In this document: in pieces, positions 1-10,650 of the stretch
Position numbering within the stretch: the first letter of the stretch is position 1
Layout: each line of letters starts with the position of its first letter
Source: Serilophus lunatus
Lineage: Eukaryota > Chordata > Aves > Passeriformes > Eurylaimidae
Direction: 5' to 3'
Assembly: GCA_013399895.1 (NCBI GenBank)
Contig: VXBA01003489.1
Location: 589,381 to 653,380, forward strand
Length of the DNA stretch: 64,000 bases
Notes under the pieces: generated by a model
Told to the model about the DNA's origin: nothing
Seen by the model: the letters and a program-made list of their open reading frames with translations, nothing else
The model's database searches: none
Position numbers and translations under genes: made by a program

Positions 1-11
1 TTTTTTTTTTT
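1..11. repeat. poly-T run at the window edge
   Basis: Eleven T residues start the window. The run may continue upstream, so its true length and origin (simple repeat or the poly(A) of a minus-strand retrocopy) cannot be judged. Confidence 0.6.
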
Positions 12-2145
12 GGAATTGTGGAACACCTTCTACATGTATATTTACAAAGAATAACGTGAAAAGGGTCAGAGAAATCCTGTGTTTAATGGGAGATTTCGTG
101 GCTGTTGGATCATGAAAGCCAGGGCCAAGTTACAAGGCTGCCCAGTGATCTCTCCTGAGCAGTGGAGCAGAGAGTTTTATGTTATCCCTGTCAAGGAGAT
201 TTTGCAGAATTGTGTTCCACTTTGGTTCAGATGGATGACCTGTAGTGCTACAGAATTCCTGATGTTCTGGCTTTAATTAACCTCCCTTACAAGTGAAGCT
301 GAACAAGAAAGAATACAATTCTTTTCATAAAGGAATATTTTTACAGTCATTAAATCCACATTAATACTCTTCATAATATATAATTTTGTGGGTGACATGG
401 GCACTATTTCTACAGCTGTTCTTTAGAGAAAGGATGTTTCTCGTCATTAAAGACTAATAAGTGACATTACATTTAAGTGCTTGCATTAGATCTGCTTCTT
501 TGAATTTAATGATGGGGCAATGAGGCCTTTAATTAAATAGTCCAAAATTTCTACTGGGAGAAACAAAAACAAATTTATCTACAGGTTTTCTTCCCAATAT
601 TAAAAAAATCCAGCACCCATCTGGTGGATAATCAGTACTTTTATCCCTAAAACAGCCTCACACTATTTTGCCTTTAAATTTTTTTGCCTTATTTCTAAAA
701 TCCATAGAATGGGTTAAATAAACTCATCTAATTTGTGAATGTTCATTAATACTTGAAATTCAACAGAATTTCTTGCAGGAAGAGGTAGGAAAAATAAAAA
801 AGTATTGAAGTATTTTTAATACACACACAGAGTTCTCTACCATAGATCAATAACTTATGATAAACTATATTCTGGTGTTTTTTCTGGCATTGTCTCAGTA
901 TTTTTCATTTGAAAATCATGTAGCCAAATATTTAAAGGCCCGGTAGATACTAAGGGTATTATTGTTCTTTGAAATAAAAATCAAGTTAGGTGAACTTAAA
1001 TATCTTTTCTTGGTAAAATTTTCCAGGTTTTATGTCAAATTAGCAAAACTTTTTATTCTTGCCAAAAAGAAAAGAAGTACCAAATGAAAAATCTACTTTT
1101 TAGGTGACTTTGGACTTTAATCCCATTGTTCCTGTAAGGTGTTATTCCTTAGAAAGAGCATTGCAAGGAATTGCATTGAAGAGTAATCCCAGAATTACCA
1201 ATAATTTCTCTACACTTGTCCCTGAATTGTGCTTTGTCTGCTTGAAATTCTTGAAAAGTAAAGTTCTAATTTTTCCAGCCTGAGGATTATTTAATGAGAT
1301 AATGAAGAAACAAAGCAACACCATCAGCCAGAACCAAATTATATGATCATGTAGGAAACTGCTCACAGCCCCATCTGCTCTGCCAGTGATCATTAAATAT
1401 TTTCCACAAATTCTAAGCAATTAGAATAAAAAATTATGAACTTAGATGGTGGCTAAGGCATAATTTCATTTTTAACATCATACTTTAAATGCATCCCCAT
1501 TACTATAACACCCAGAGAGCTAAAATTAGTACATGAGTAGTAGAGATTCAAAATCAGCTCCAATTTGAGACAGAATTACATGTACACAAACAGATTTGCA
1601 TACAAGCCTATAGATTCCAGGCTGAAAATGTATATTCTATATTCTATTTTAACTTCTTGGATAGGGACAGTTTTAATGGATCACCTTGTGCTACTGATGT
1701 CCAGTGTACAGGTATTTATTACCTGGCTGTGGGCCTTCCTGAGTTAAATCCCAAGTGTTGCCCCAAAGCTCCAGGGCATGATTGCTCTGTCTGAAAATTA
1801 ATTTTCTGGGAATCCAGTTGTATTCTGACAACTCCCAGCCAAAACTGGGACACAAATGCATTATTATCAACAGCTACACTCCCACTATCAAAATAGTGTG
1901 TAGACCTTCAGCTCTTGTTATTGGTGCAATATCTTGTGTTGTCCTGGGGACATGGAGCCTGACAGCTCTGAAAAGAGAATTAGGGACACTTAAACCCCAA
2001 ATTTCAAATGTCATTTCTTAGAATTAAATAAAATAAAAATACTCAGAGGTTGTGGATGTTAGGTGTCGGTCCTAAAAATGTGAAGAAATGTGTGGAATGT
2101 ATAAAAGAAAGGATGACAAAATGAAATAAAAGGAGTAGCAACATC
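12..2145. other. AT-rich unique sequence, no gene seen
   Basis: No repeat family, RNA gene or convincing exon is visible. Open frames here are at most 92 codons and look like chance. The stretch is strongly AT-rich with short A and T runs. Confidence 0.6.
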
Positions 2146-2363
2146 CCAGTATCTGAAGGGGCTACAAGGGAGCTGGAGAGGGACTTTTCATCAGGAACTG
2201 GAGTGACAGGAGAAGGGGGAATGGATTCAAACTGAAAGAGAGTAGTTTTTGATTAGATGTGGAGATGAAATTCCTCCCTGTGAGGGTGGGCAGGCCCTGG
2301 CACAGGGTGCCCAGAGAAGCTGTGGCTGCCCCATCCCTGGGAGTGTCCAAGGGCAGGGTGGGA
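2146..2363 (+). mobile_element. CR1 LINE 3' fragment (sense), broken at its 3' side
   Basis: Remnant of the avian non-LTR retrotransposon CR1, covering the end of the coding part and the 3' UTR. It starts with a CTGAAGGGGCTACAAG block, continues through GCTGGAGAGGGACTTTT, GATTCAAACTGAAAGAG and GTGAGGGTGGGCAGGC, and carries the diagnostic CCCAGAGAAGCTGTGGCTGC and CCCTGGGAGTGTCCAAG blocks. It stops at about 2363, before the usual last ~110 nt, and abuts an oppositely oriented CR1 piece. It is 5' truncated as usual and cannot code for protein. Family assignment is firm; the subfamily is not determined. Confidence 0.9.
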
Positions 2364-2474
2364 AGTGACCTTAAAAATCATCTCATTCCACCCCCTGCCA
2401 TGGGCAGGGACACCTCCCACTATCCCAGGTTGCTCCAATCCCCACCCAACCTTGGACACTTCCAGAGATGGGGA
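2364..2474 (-). mobile_element. CR1 LINE 3' fragment (antisense), tail-to-tail with the previous copy
   Basis: The antisense CR1 3' UTR is seen as ACCTTAAAAATCATCTCATT, CCACCCCCTGCCATGGGCAG, GGACACCTCCCAC and CTTGGACACTTCCAGAGATG. The terminal octamer repeats expected at its left (3') end are missing. Its right end (2441-2471) is homologous to the last 32 nt of the preceding sense copy, so the two form an inverted repeat. It may be an independent insertion or an inverted piece of the neighbouring copy. Confidence 0.88.
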
Positions 2475-5086
2475 ACAATACACGTATTTCCATGCTGAAC
2501 ACAGCTCCCCGTGACAGCTGAGTGTGTCCTGTGTTCAGCACATGTTTACAGCTCTGCAGGTGCAGCCAGGACACAGAACTGCTCTTAGTATTTCAGGAGT
2601 TTGTCTAATTCCAGCACTCGGCTGCTTAGAGGTTGGGCTGCAGCTCAACTGCTCGAGTGAGCATTTCCCTCCCTGCCAGTTCAGGTGCTGGAAGGTGCTG
2701 TGGGGTCTGAAAAGAACCTGAATTTGGAACTACTGAGCAAATTGTCAGGAGCTGAAGAGACCTGGGGTTTGGAGGCATGAAGAACTCTCCTGCATGAGTA
2801 AGAAAACAAGGACAGATCATATAAGTCATCGTTGTATCTGCTGGCTTTATAAAACCTGTCCCCCAGGGAGTTCCCTTGCTATAGAAGAATTCAGTGTTTA
2901 TCCACTCCAAAGGCAACAGCCCCTGCTCTGGCTGTTTTCTAAACATTCCAGGTGGTTCTCCTTCTTGCTGCTCTTGCCAGCTCATTTTCTGATTAGAAGA
3001 TACTGTTACATTTACCTCAGTCCTTATCTTTAAGGAGCAAGTGTTGCCCAACGGGACATTCCCTGCTGACTTTCATCTTGGCTATAGAAACATCCCAGGC
3101 CTCTGTTTAAATCAACCTTAGCAGAAAATCTATTGTGCTTTTCACTGTAAGTTTGATCCAGTTCTTGCCTCTAAAGATGTTAGTGAGAATAAATAAGACC
3201 AGAGCGTGCAAAGAGAACGATGCCTGAGCCACATAATCCATAAAACACATTGGGGATGAAATGAGATTGAAGATGTGGCACAGCAAAAACACGCAGGATC
3301 CAATAGTAATAAAAGAGTTGACCTTCCCATAACTCTGCCCACCTTCCCAATCAGGATTTCTGTATTGGCATCTAATTATGGAGCTCTTCATTCACTTCTC
3401 CAACCTTCCATCACGGAGGAGTCAATTGAGAGCCTGGCATTAAATGCAAAGTGTGGCTCTCATTAATTTTACCAGCGCAGACACACATCCATCTCTCGTG
3501 CACTTCATTCTCTGCTGGCTGTTTATCTCCTGTATCTCTTTCCTTCTGCTCTTGTTTCCCTGTTTTCTTTAAAAAGTAAAATGGAAAGAGCAGCTCCTCT
3601 GTTATCCAGTGCCTTTGTGTGGGATCTAAATCAATAATGCCCTGCTGGGTTATTGCCTCTTGCAGTGCAGCACAAATAATGATCACACTCATTGTATCTC
3701 CTGCCCCTGCCTCCTATAGAAGGGGACACTTAGAAACCAGTTGCATAATAGCCATAAACATGAGGTATCAGATAATAGATCTTCAAAGATCCATCAATAA
3801 TAGATTTCAAATCACTGCTGCCTGTGCAGTGTTACTGCAAGGGAAAGTGCTGGGGACGAGGGATGCTTGGAAAATATCCATCATCTTTTACTGTCTGTGT
3901 AAATGTTTGCAAGATAGGCTGTAAAACTGCGTTAAGTTTACAATAAATTTGGAGGCTCCCAACCGATTACAAAGTGCCAAATGCCAGTGTTCATCCACTG
4001 AGGCACCAGGCTGCTGGGTTTGTAAGGGTTTTATCTGTGCTTCCCCAAACAGCAGCACTGCCTTTCACTTTATTTCACTTCATTTTGTGATTTCCACTCG
4101 CTTCTCAGTGACAGGCTGGTTTGGGAGAAGGAGGGAAGTCAGAGGAACAAAACTGCAGGAGAAAGCTCAGAGACTGAGTGGAGTGAGGGAAGTAATAAAT
4201 ATTTTTAATTCTAGGCTATATTAAAGAAAACTGCTAGAAAAAAAGAAGAGATTTTAAACTACTTTTGTACACAGTCTGGGTGAATACCTCCCCGTGGAGA
4301 TTGGGAGATGCTGTATGTGACAGAGCAGATAATTTGGATTGTCTGCATGATTTAGAAGCAAGGGAAATGCAAATATCCACCTCACTGGAAGCTGAGTCCT
4401 CTCTCACTGCTGTTCTCATGGCAATCTTTGCCAAGGTTTGCAAGGCTTTGCCACACTGGGCTGTAGGGAGCCAAGAAATGTCAAGAAGATCATCTAGATA
4501 ATGCTTTCATAGGCTTCTTCCCTCTGGAGGACAAGGTTTGTGGGATAAACTCCAGACTAGCTTTATGCTCACCAGCTCTTGGATCCTCAGGGGATTTTCA
4601 AGCAACAGAGCCCTGCACACTCAAGATTCTTGTTCCTTTAGTGTTGTTTATTAATGTTCATTTAGTGTTCTCCATCATCCACTCTGAAGAAATTCTTCTG
4701 TCTTTGGGAAGGATGAACACAAGGTGTAGAAGTTATTCCTCCTGCTAATAAAAACCTTCTATTGAGAGCAGGACCTTCCCCAACACCAGGCAGAATCTGG
4801 GAGAGCTTGGGGAGCTCAGGTGTAGGAGCTGGGGGTAGAGATCCATCTTTAGCCTGAGTAATTGTGTCATTTATTCTTTATTTTTGTGCCATTTTTCCAA
4901 CCCTTAATAGACACTGGGCCTTTGCAAATGTGGGTGAGCACACAGAGATAGGTAATTAAAAGTAAACAGGTCTATATTTAAGGAAGTTTAATAGGTATTT
5001 AAATCACTTTTCCTAATATTGTCACTGGAAGGTTGGGCTGTTTAGGGTAGAGAAGGCAATTATTGAATCCTACTTACAGTGGGAAT
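2475..5086. other. Unique sequence, no gene seen
   Basis: No recognised repeat. The part from 2500 to 3050 is closer to balanced base composition; its frame of 141 codons on the minus strand has no recognisable motif. The block 3110-3480 is moderately AT-rich, lacks simple repeats and contains TAAT-type motifs, so it is a candidate conserved non-coding element. The rest shows nothing I can name. Confidence 0.55.
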
Positions 5087-5152
5087 TGTAGAATCTTAAA
5101 ATGGTTTGGGTTGGAAGGAACCTTAAAGATCATCTTGTTCCAACCCCCCTGG
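5087..5152 (-). mobile_element. CR1 LINE 3' tail
   Basis: Reads in antisense as GTAGAATCTTAAAATGGTTT, GGGTTGGAAGGAACCTTAAA and GATCATCTTGTTCCAACCCC, which is the 3' terminus of CR1 including a degraded octamer. Only about 65 nt are present, so this copy was truncated very close to its 3' end. Confidence 0.9.
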
Positions 5153-6047
5153 GGCTTAAAAATTTAACTACCAGCTTTATGGAGAATTATATTTAAAGTG
5201 AGCCCAGGAAGGGATTCAAGGGCTTGTACACACACCAAAAATGTGAGTCACAGTTGGATAATTGACCATTCCGTACATTTTGGCATTCAGTGACCTCCTG
5301 TTTTATTTTGTGGCTTAAGCCTGCAGAGAGCAGATATCCCAAAGGGGAACTTAGAAAATACAAATGATGCATTTGCATTTTGCTGCCCTCTAAGCCCTCA
5401 GTGAAATCTCAGTTCATTTAGAAGGTCCAAGCTCTCATTATCTTGGCCATGCAAGGAGGAACATGTTGATGCAAAGCACGGGGTGTGTTGGATTGCAGGT
5501 CTGGGAGCACAGGGGGGATCAATCACTAAAAGCACTTAAGAATTCTTCCCCTGCCCCAGTATGGGGTTTAGAAATTCCCATTTTTTAAAGCATCACATGT
5601 TCCCCATTTTCCCTAAGGGTGAAAGGACGAGAACACCCTCAATTTTTCAGGCTGGACACAACACACTTCATCCCAAGGCCATAAATTCGGATTCCCAGAA
5701 AATATTCTGTATTTTAAACTATCCTCAATACGAAGTGTTTGATCCTAGAAAATGTGAATTTTGCTTTTGCAATCCAAACAATTCTTGTTTGATTCAGTGA
5801 GAAGTTTTGCACTTGGAGCTCAATCCAAAGCCTGCTGAAATTAATAAGCAGCTTTCTGTTGACCTTAACAAGCTTTGGATTAGGCTTTGTGTGAAAACCA
5901 GTCCACTGACTTAAGGAATATTTATGAAAGAAAGGAAACTTATAAAAGAAAAAAAAAAATCTTCCATTTCATGTAGTATCAGCTTGAGTGCCAAAAACAT
6001 AATAAAAAAATCCTGCAACATTTTTCTCTTTATCATCATCTTTACAG

Positions 6048-6163
6048 GCTTCGTGAACCTCATCTAAAAGGTGTTCCAGGTAAAAAGTATTATCATTTTG
6101 ATGAATGCCAGCCCTCTGACACGAGGGAAAAGTCTTTTATTCTCTGACAATGTCCCTGCCAAG
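6048..6163 (+). other. Candidate non-coding or 3'-UTR exon bounded by splice-like signals
   Basis: A pyrimidine-rich stretch ending in ATCATCTTTACAG (AG at 6046-6047) precedes the block, and a full-consensus donor AAG|GTAAGTA follows at 6164. One frame stays open for 32 codons from 6049 and ends in TGA at about 6145-6152, so the block could only be a last coding exon with an intron in the 3' UTR, or part of a long non-coding RNA. An internal weaker donor (GTAAAAAG at 6080) also exists. There is no protein similarity I can name. Such acceptor-donor pairs also arise by chance in 64 kb of sequence. Confidence 0.2.
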
Positions 6164-6451
6164 GTAAGTAGAAGGTGTAGGCAGAAAGCTTAGGGGAAAC
6201 CCTGATGCTGATGAATCAGAGCTCCCTGCTGGGAAGCAGCTTCATGATCCCACCATCCAAACAGTTTAGTACCTCTCCAGCAGGTTTAAGAATCAAGTTT
6301 GCCTTTTTGTGGGATTTTTAAAGGCTCAACCTCAACCTGAAATCTGTTCCCCACGCATGACTCTCCTTGTGTTTTCACTCCTAAAGCTCTGAGCACCAAT
6401 TCTCTTGTTGCCTTGTCAAGGGATCACAGAGCAAACTCCTTACCCATTGCT

Positions 6452-6462
6452 GGGGGGGGGGG
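6452..6462. repeat. Homopolymer G run
   Basis: Eleven consecutive G residues, unusual in this AT-rich setting. It is likely length-polymorphic and a weak spot for base calling; no further G-runs nearby suggest a quadruplex. Confidence 0.9.
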
Positions 6463-6846
6463 TAGGTAGAGAAGATGGAGACACTGAATTCCCAGGAGCT
6501 GAGGACTTGCAAAGCTCATCAAGGCCTTCAGAAAACTCTCTTTTGATGCTTTTTATTCCCCATTAACTGGAAATATTGGGAGAATGATCCTTTCCTTGTA
6601 TTTGGACTATCTTTTTACATTCTATGGGCATTGATGACATCCAGAACAGTAGAGGAGAAATGACAATAATATAAAATATTAATCTACATATTAAAACAAC
6701 AACAAAACTCCCAAATAAAATTTATCCTTGATTTTTCACTTTGATTTTTGGATAGTTACCTTGTTTTCCTACACTCATCCCTATGGAAAATTAAATGTAG
6801 CAGCTGTTTATGACAGATTATTTGTGTGAGTGCAGAGTTTCTCTGT

Positions 6847-6915
6847 CCAACCTGTGCCAGGGCCTCACCCCCCTCACAGGGAAGGATTTCTTCCCAATGT
6901 CCACTCTAAACCTAC
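6847..6915 (-). mobile_element. CR1 LINE internal 3' fragment
   Basis: Antisense blocks CCAACCTGTGCCAGGGCCTC, CCCCTCACAGGGAAGGATTT and CTTCCCAATGTCCACTCTAA match the CR1 segment upstream of the AGAAGCTGTGG block. Both ends are truncated: neither the octamer tail nor the upstream part is present, which suggests later deletion. Confidence 0.85.
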
Positions 6916-8900
6916 ATATTGTTATCAGATAACATAAATACCAATATATTCTTCATTATTCCCAGCCTGAAAGGTTTGAGTTAAAATACCCAGAGTGTAA
7001 ACTCAAAATGCATCCAACCCCTGTGAGATGGGAAGCAGAGATACAAGAAACTGAAGGGAATTTTCCAAAATATCAACACATTCCTGCTACACAGGGCAGG
7101 TTTGTATCAAAAAAAATGTGGAAAAGTATTATTTTTCTGTGCACTGGTAACTGGAAATAACTCAGCTTCTGGTCGACTAGAAATAATTATTAGGAAAAGC
7201 CAAAAAAAAATCAGATTTTTCCCCGTGCCTGGTTTCACATCCAATCCCCTTCTGCCTGGCCTGAGTGTCTGGGGTCTTGGCAGAGCTTGGAGTCATTTCT
7301 GGAAGTGTGGTGTTTCCCTCAGCCTGTCAGGCAAAGTGCATATTACAGTCTGTTATTAAATATTTTGGCTGCTCTATCTGTGTTTCCTGTTTTATCCCCA
7401 GTTCAGTTACACATCTCATACACTATATTATTACTGACTTTAAAGCACACAACAAGATCAAGCCTTGAAAGAACAGTTTCTTTCTGGAAAGTGGAAAATT
7501 GGCAGGAGAAATCACTTGTGCCTTCAGAGGCAGTGGCAGAAGCAGATGCTGAGTGCATATTGTGCAAGGAGAGCGAAGCAGAAGCAATTGGAAGAGAAAC
7601 TAATATAGAGATCACACATGGTCTGCAGAATTTAAGAAGCAAGAAACATCCACTGCCCAGCTACTGCTCAAAGCACAAACTGGAGGAGACAAGGTGAAGG
7701 AAGAAAGGGAGCAGCTGAATACTTTAATCACTTCATGTGAAGGGAACTGGTTATACAGGTGCCAAAACTGGGGATATTTGGAAAGCAGAAAATTGATTAC
7801 GAAGAGATAAGAGTGTGAGAGCTTAAAAAAGGCAACTTGGATGGAAGAGGAACAGAGGAATCACTGCTATGAAATTGTTTGTCCTGGTGAGGAGGAGAAT
7901 TTGCACAAGGTAATGAATCACAACTTCAAAGTCAAGGACAAAGACAAGGGAAGAAGAGACCAATTACAGCCATCAAGAAAAGCTCATTAGAAGAGCTCAG
8001 CTATATACCACAGAATTTTTAAATCTGAGGGCTTGGTTTAGTGAACATTTGGGTGGCTGAACTTCAAAGAGCTATTGGATCCTCTGAAAGGTTTGGGTGC
8101 AGTCACCGAGTCTGTGCATCTGCTTTCCCTCTCATTATCAACGCCATGAAGCACAAACGACTCCATCCATGATGGAAGAGAAATGTCTGACCTGGTATTT
8201 TTTGTATCACTACAAATACCTGTTCTGAATGTGCCCATTGCATTTTTTGCAGCTTCACAGTGGGAAGCACAGAAGACCAACCATGGGATGGTCCCTCCAC
8301 CCAACCCTCTTGTCCTAAATAGCTGCTCGGAATCCTTGGCCAGTGGGAATTCCCAAAGCTGCCAGATGTGGAATAGATTGGGTCAACTTGAGGCAAAACA
8401 TTGAGATATAGATGGAATTATTTTATTCCACATGGAAAATATGAACATGGCTCAGAGGCTCTGTGTGTTCATTAAGCCTCAGAGTCCAGACCCAAGGCTG
8501 GTCATGTTCCACTGCACCAAAACAAGGAGAAAATAATGTGGGTAAAATATTTGCCCACATGGACTCAGTGTTGGTCCACATTGCTCACACATTTTCTTTT
8601 AAAAATGCCTTAAAGAGCTTATTTCTACACCCCCCAAATCCCTGACTTCTAATTAAAGGCATCAGTGTTTAAATGCTATAAGAGTAACAACTACAAAACA
8701 TCTTGCTGAGATTAAGTTACAGGTGTAGCAAATAATAACCTTGTAAATGTAGAAGGGAGAAAAAAATCAGCCCAATATTATAAAGTATTTTCTTCATAGT
8801 TTATAATAATCCTTCTAGAAGCTCAAAATGTTTGCTTACCAAATATTCATTAGCTAATATTTGCACAGTGCCTTGAAAATGTAAAGCCCTAAATATGTGC

Positions 8901-8918
8901 TAATTATAATTATAATTA
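8901..8918. repeat. Perfect 18-bp palindrome made of three TAATTA units
   Basis: The sequence is exactly (TAATTA)3, so it equals its own reverse complement. TAATTA is the palindromic core bound by many homeodomain proteins as monomers or dimers. It may be functional or simply low-complexity AT sequence. Confidence 0.8.
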
Positions 8919-9150
8919 CTTATTATTATCAAGCTCTTTCTTCTCTTTGTTCTGTGTGACTGTGTCTAGGGGGAGGCACCGAGGTTGCTCCCCTGGAAGC
9001 ATCTTGGCCTCTTCTAGAACTGAATTAAAAGCATTTGTTCCTTGGGAAAAGGAAAAGAAGAATAACCAGGACAGGATTGCAGAGGGAGAAAAGATGTGGA
9101 GTGTCTCAGTTTTTTGTTATATTTATGTTTCCAAGCCTTGTGCAATGCTG

Positions 9151-9182
9151 TGTGTATATATATATATATATATACATATATG
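9151..9182. repeat. TA microsatellite
   Basis: TGTG followed by a run of TA dinucleotides, then a short CATATATG end. This is a simple repeat that is probably length-polymorphic. Confidence 0.95.
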
Positions 9183-9507
9183 TAAAATACTGGAAACAGG
9201 AGTTAGAATTGATGCCTTGTTTTCCAAGAAAACTATGATGGCCTCTCCAAAGGTTTTCTGGGAGCCTCTTCTCAGCCAGATCCCACCAGGGGAGGGGCTG
9301 TGTGAGGTGCAGGGGCTGAACCCCTGCTCTGCCACCAGTGTTTGCTGCTTCCCCAGAGCTCCTCTTGCTGCTCATCACCAGCAGCTTCCCCACACAACCA
9401 GCAGAATATTGCAGTTGTCATTTTGATACAGAGAGGAAAAATACAGAGATTAAAAATTCCCATTCTGGGAATGCTGGAGTCCTTTTGGCTGTGGCACACA
9501 CAGGGCC

Positions 9508-9529
9508 ATCTTCCTCCTCCTCCTCCTCA
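9508..9529. repeat. Short TCC trinucleotide repeat
   Basis: Six consecutive CTC/TCC units followed by AGCAG. It resembles a pyrimidine tract plus AG acceptor, but no matching donor or open exon is evident nearby. Confidence 0.75.
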
Positions 9530-9675
9530 GCAGCCCTTCTCAATGAGCCTGCATGCCCAGGCCTTATTTCTTCAGCAGTCCCTATTTTCCTGAGTGATTC
9601 CATGCTTTTTTCCCACTATTTAAAATTAACTTTCCCATCACCATTCCCTGGCAGCCCCAATCCAGGTTGCTGCCA

Positions 9676-9725
9676 ACACCACACTCTCCATCACTCCTCC
9701 CTCCTTCCCTCTCTTCCTTCCTCAG
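9676..9725 (+). other. Long pyrimidine tract ending in CAG (acceptor-like)
   Basis: About 45 nt of almost pure C/T end in TTCCTTCCTCAG. As a splice acceptor it would be strong, and one frame stays open for 68 codons after it. However, no good donor follows within that frame and an AATAAA lies at about 9774, so an exon is only a possibility. Confidence 0.2.
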
Positions 9726-10596
9726 GGATTTAACTGCTCTGTGCTTTCCATGTGCTGTTCCTGGTGCCAGCTCAATAAACTAAATACCATATTTTTAATT
9801 TCTGTGGGCATATCTATGCACTTGAAGAAAGAGGCTAAACTGACAGTGCTGGAGAACAAAGCCCTCTGCTCTTTGCAGGGTGGGGAGAGGGTGGAGAGCT
9901 TTTCCCACCCACCAGCCTATCCCTGAAAACCTTGGGAGGGGATTTACCTTCCTGCATTTGGGAGTTACTCATTTCACTGCCAGGAAATGGTAATTTTGGG
10001 AGGAGGAGGGGGTTTTCTGGGTTTTCCTTCTATGTAAAGGATATTTTGTAGTTCTAAGCAGGATGTTAAAAGATGTGCTCTGTGCCCTCATCTGTGCAGC
10101 ACTTTCTGCCTTGTCTAGCATGGAGTGGCACAAGAGCAGTAATTCCTATAAATAACTCCCCAAAGGAGCTAATTATTAATGCAGAGAATTCCAAAAGAGA
10201 AGGAGAGCAGCATCTCACAGCACGAACTTTTAACCAGAGTGCCATTAAGGCAATCAGTCTGCAAACCACACAGTGACTTGGGAGGCAACCTGGGCATTTC
10301 TGTCCTCTCCACTGAGATCACAAGTGGTTTTAGAATCCTATAAGATGGTCCATCACCACACAGGGGATCCAGAAGGATGGTGCTATATCCTGGTGAGCAT
10401 GACAGGGGGTTTTTGAGTGGGATATTTCCCTGGTGCTCTGGAAGCTCAGCAGGGCAGGGAAACATGGAGTCAAAATGTTGGTCCTTGTATAGACACAAAA
10501 TTGAAGCCAGTGGAGAACCTTCAAACCTTCACCAGCTCTCACCAGGAGCATGCTGGTGGCTTTGGAGGCACTCTGCACCGAAAGACCAAAGACCAG

Positions 10597-10650
10597 TAGT
10601 TGAACATAACCTTGGGGGTCTTTTCCAACCCAAATAATCCTACAATTCCA
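10597..10650 (+). mobile_element. CR1 LINE 3' tail
   Basis: GTTGAACATAACCTTGGGGG, TCTTTTCCAACCCAAA and a degraded octamer (ATCCTACAATTCC) fit the sense CR1 3' end. It is only about 55 nt and diverged. Confidence 0.75.

Larger units (their letters stand above)
5153..6846. other. AT-rich unique sequence, no gene seen
   Basis: No repeat family recognised. It holds a candidate spliced exon (6048-6163) and an 11-G run (6452-6462), listed separately. Open frames are under 80 codons. Confidence 0.55.
6916..10596. other. Unique sequence with simple repeats, no gene seen
   Basis: The part from 7480 to 7990 is purine-rich on the plus strand, with a 136-codon frame (7287-7697) that has no recognisable motif. 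The 8640-8940 part is very AT-rich and includes a triple TAATTA. The 9240-9730 part is less AT-rich and strongly pyrimidine-biased, with overlapping frames on both strands that look like a composition effect. Confidence 0.55.

Noticed and set aside
7287..7697. 136-codon open frame in a purine-rich patch
   Set aside because: Its length is explained by purine bias, and the product shows no known motif.
9240..9735. Overlapping frames of 131-159 codons on both strands
   Set aside because: Pyrimidine bias and moderate GC remove stops on both strands; no family resemblance.
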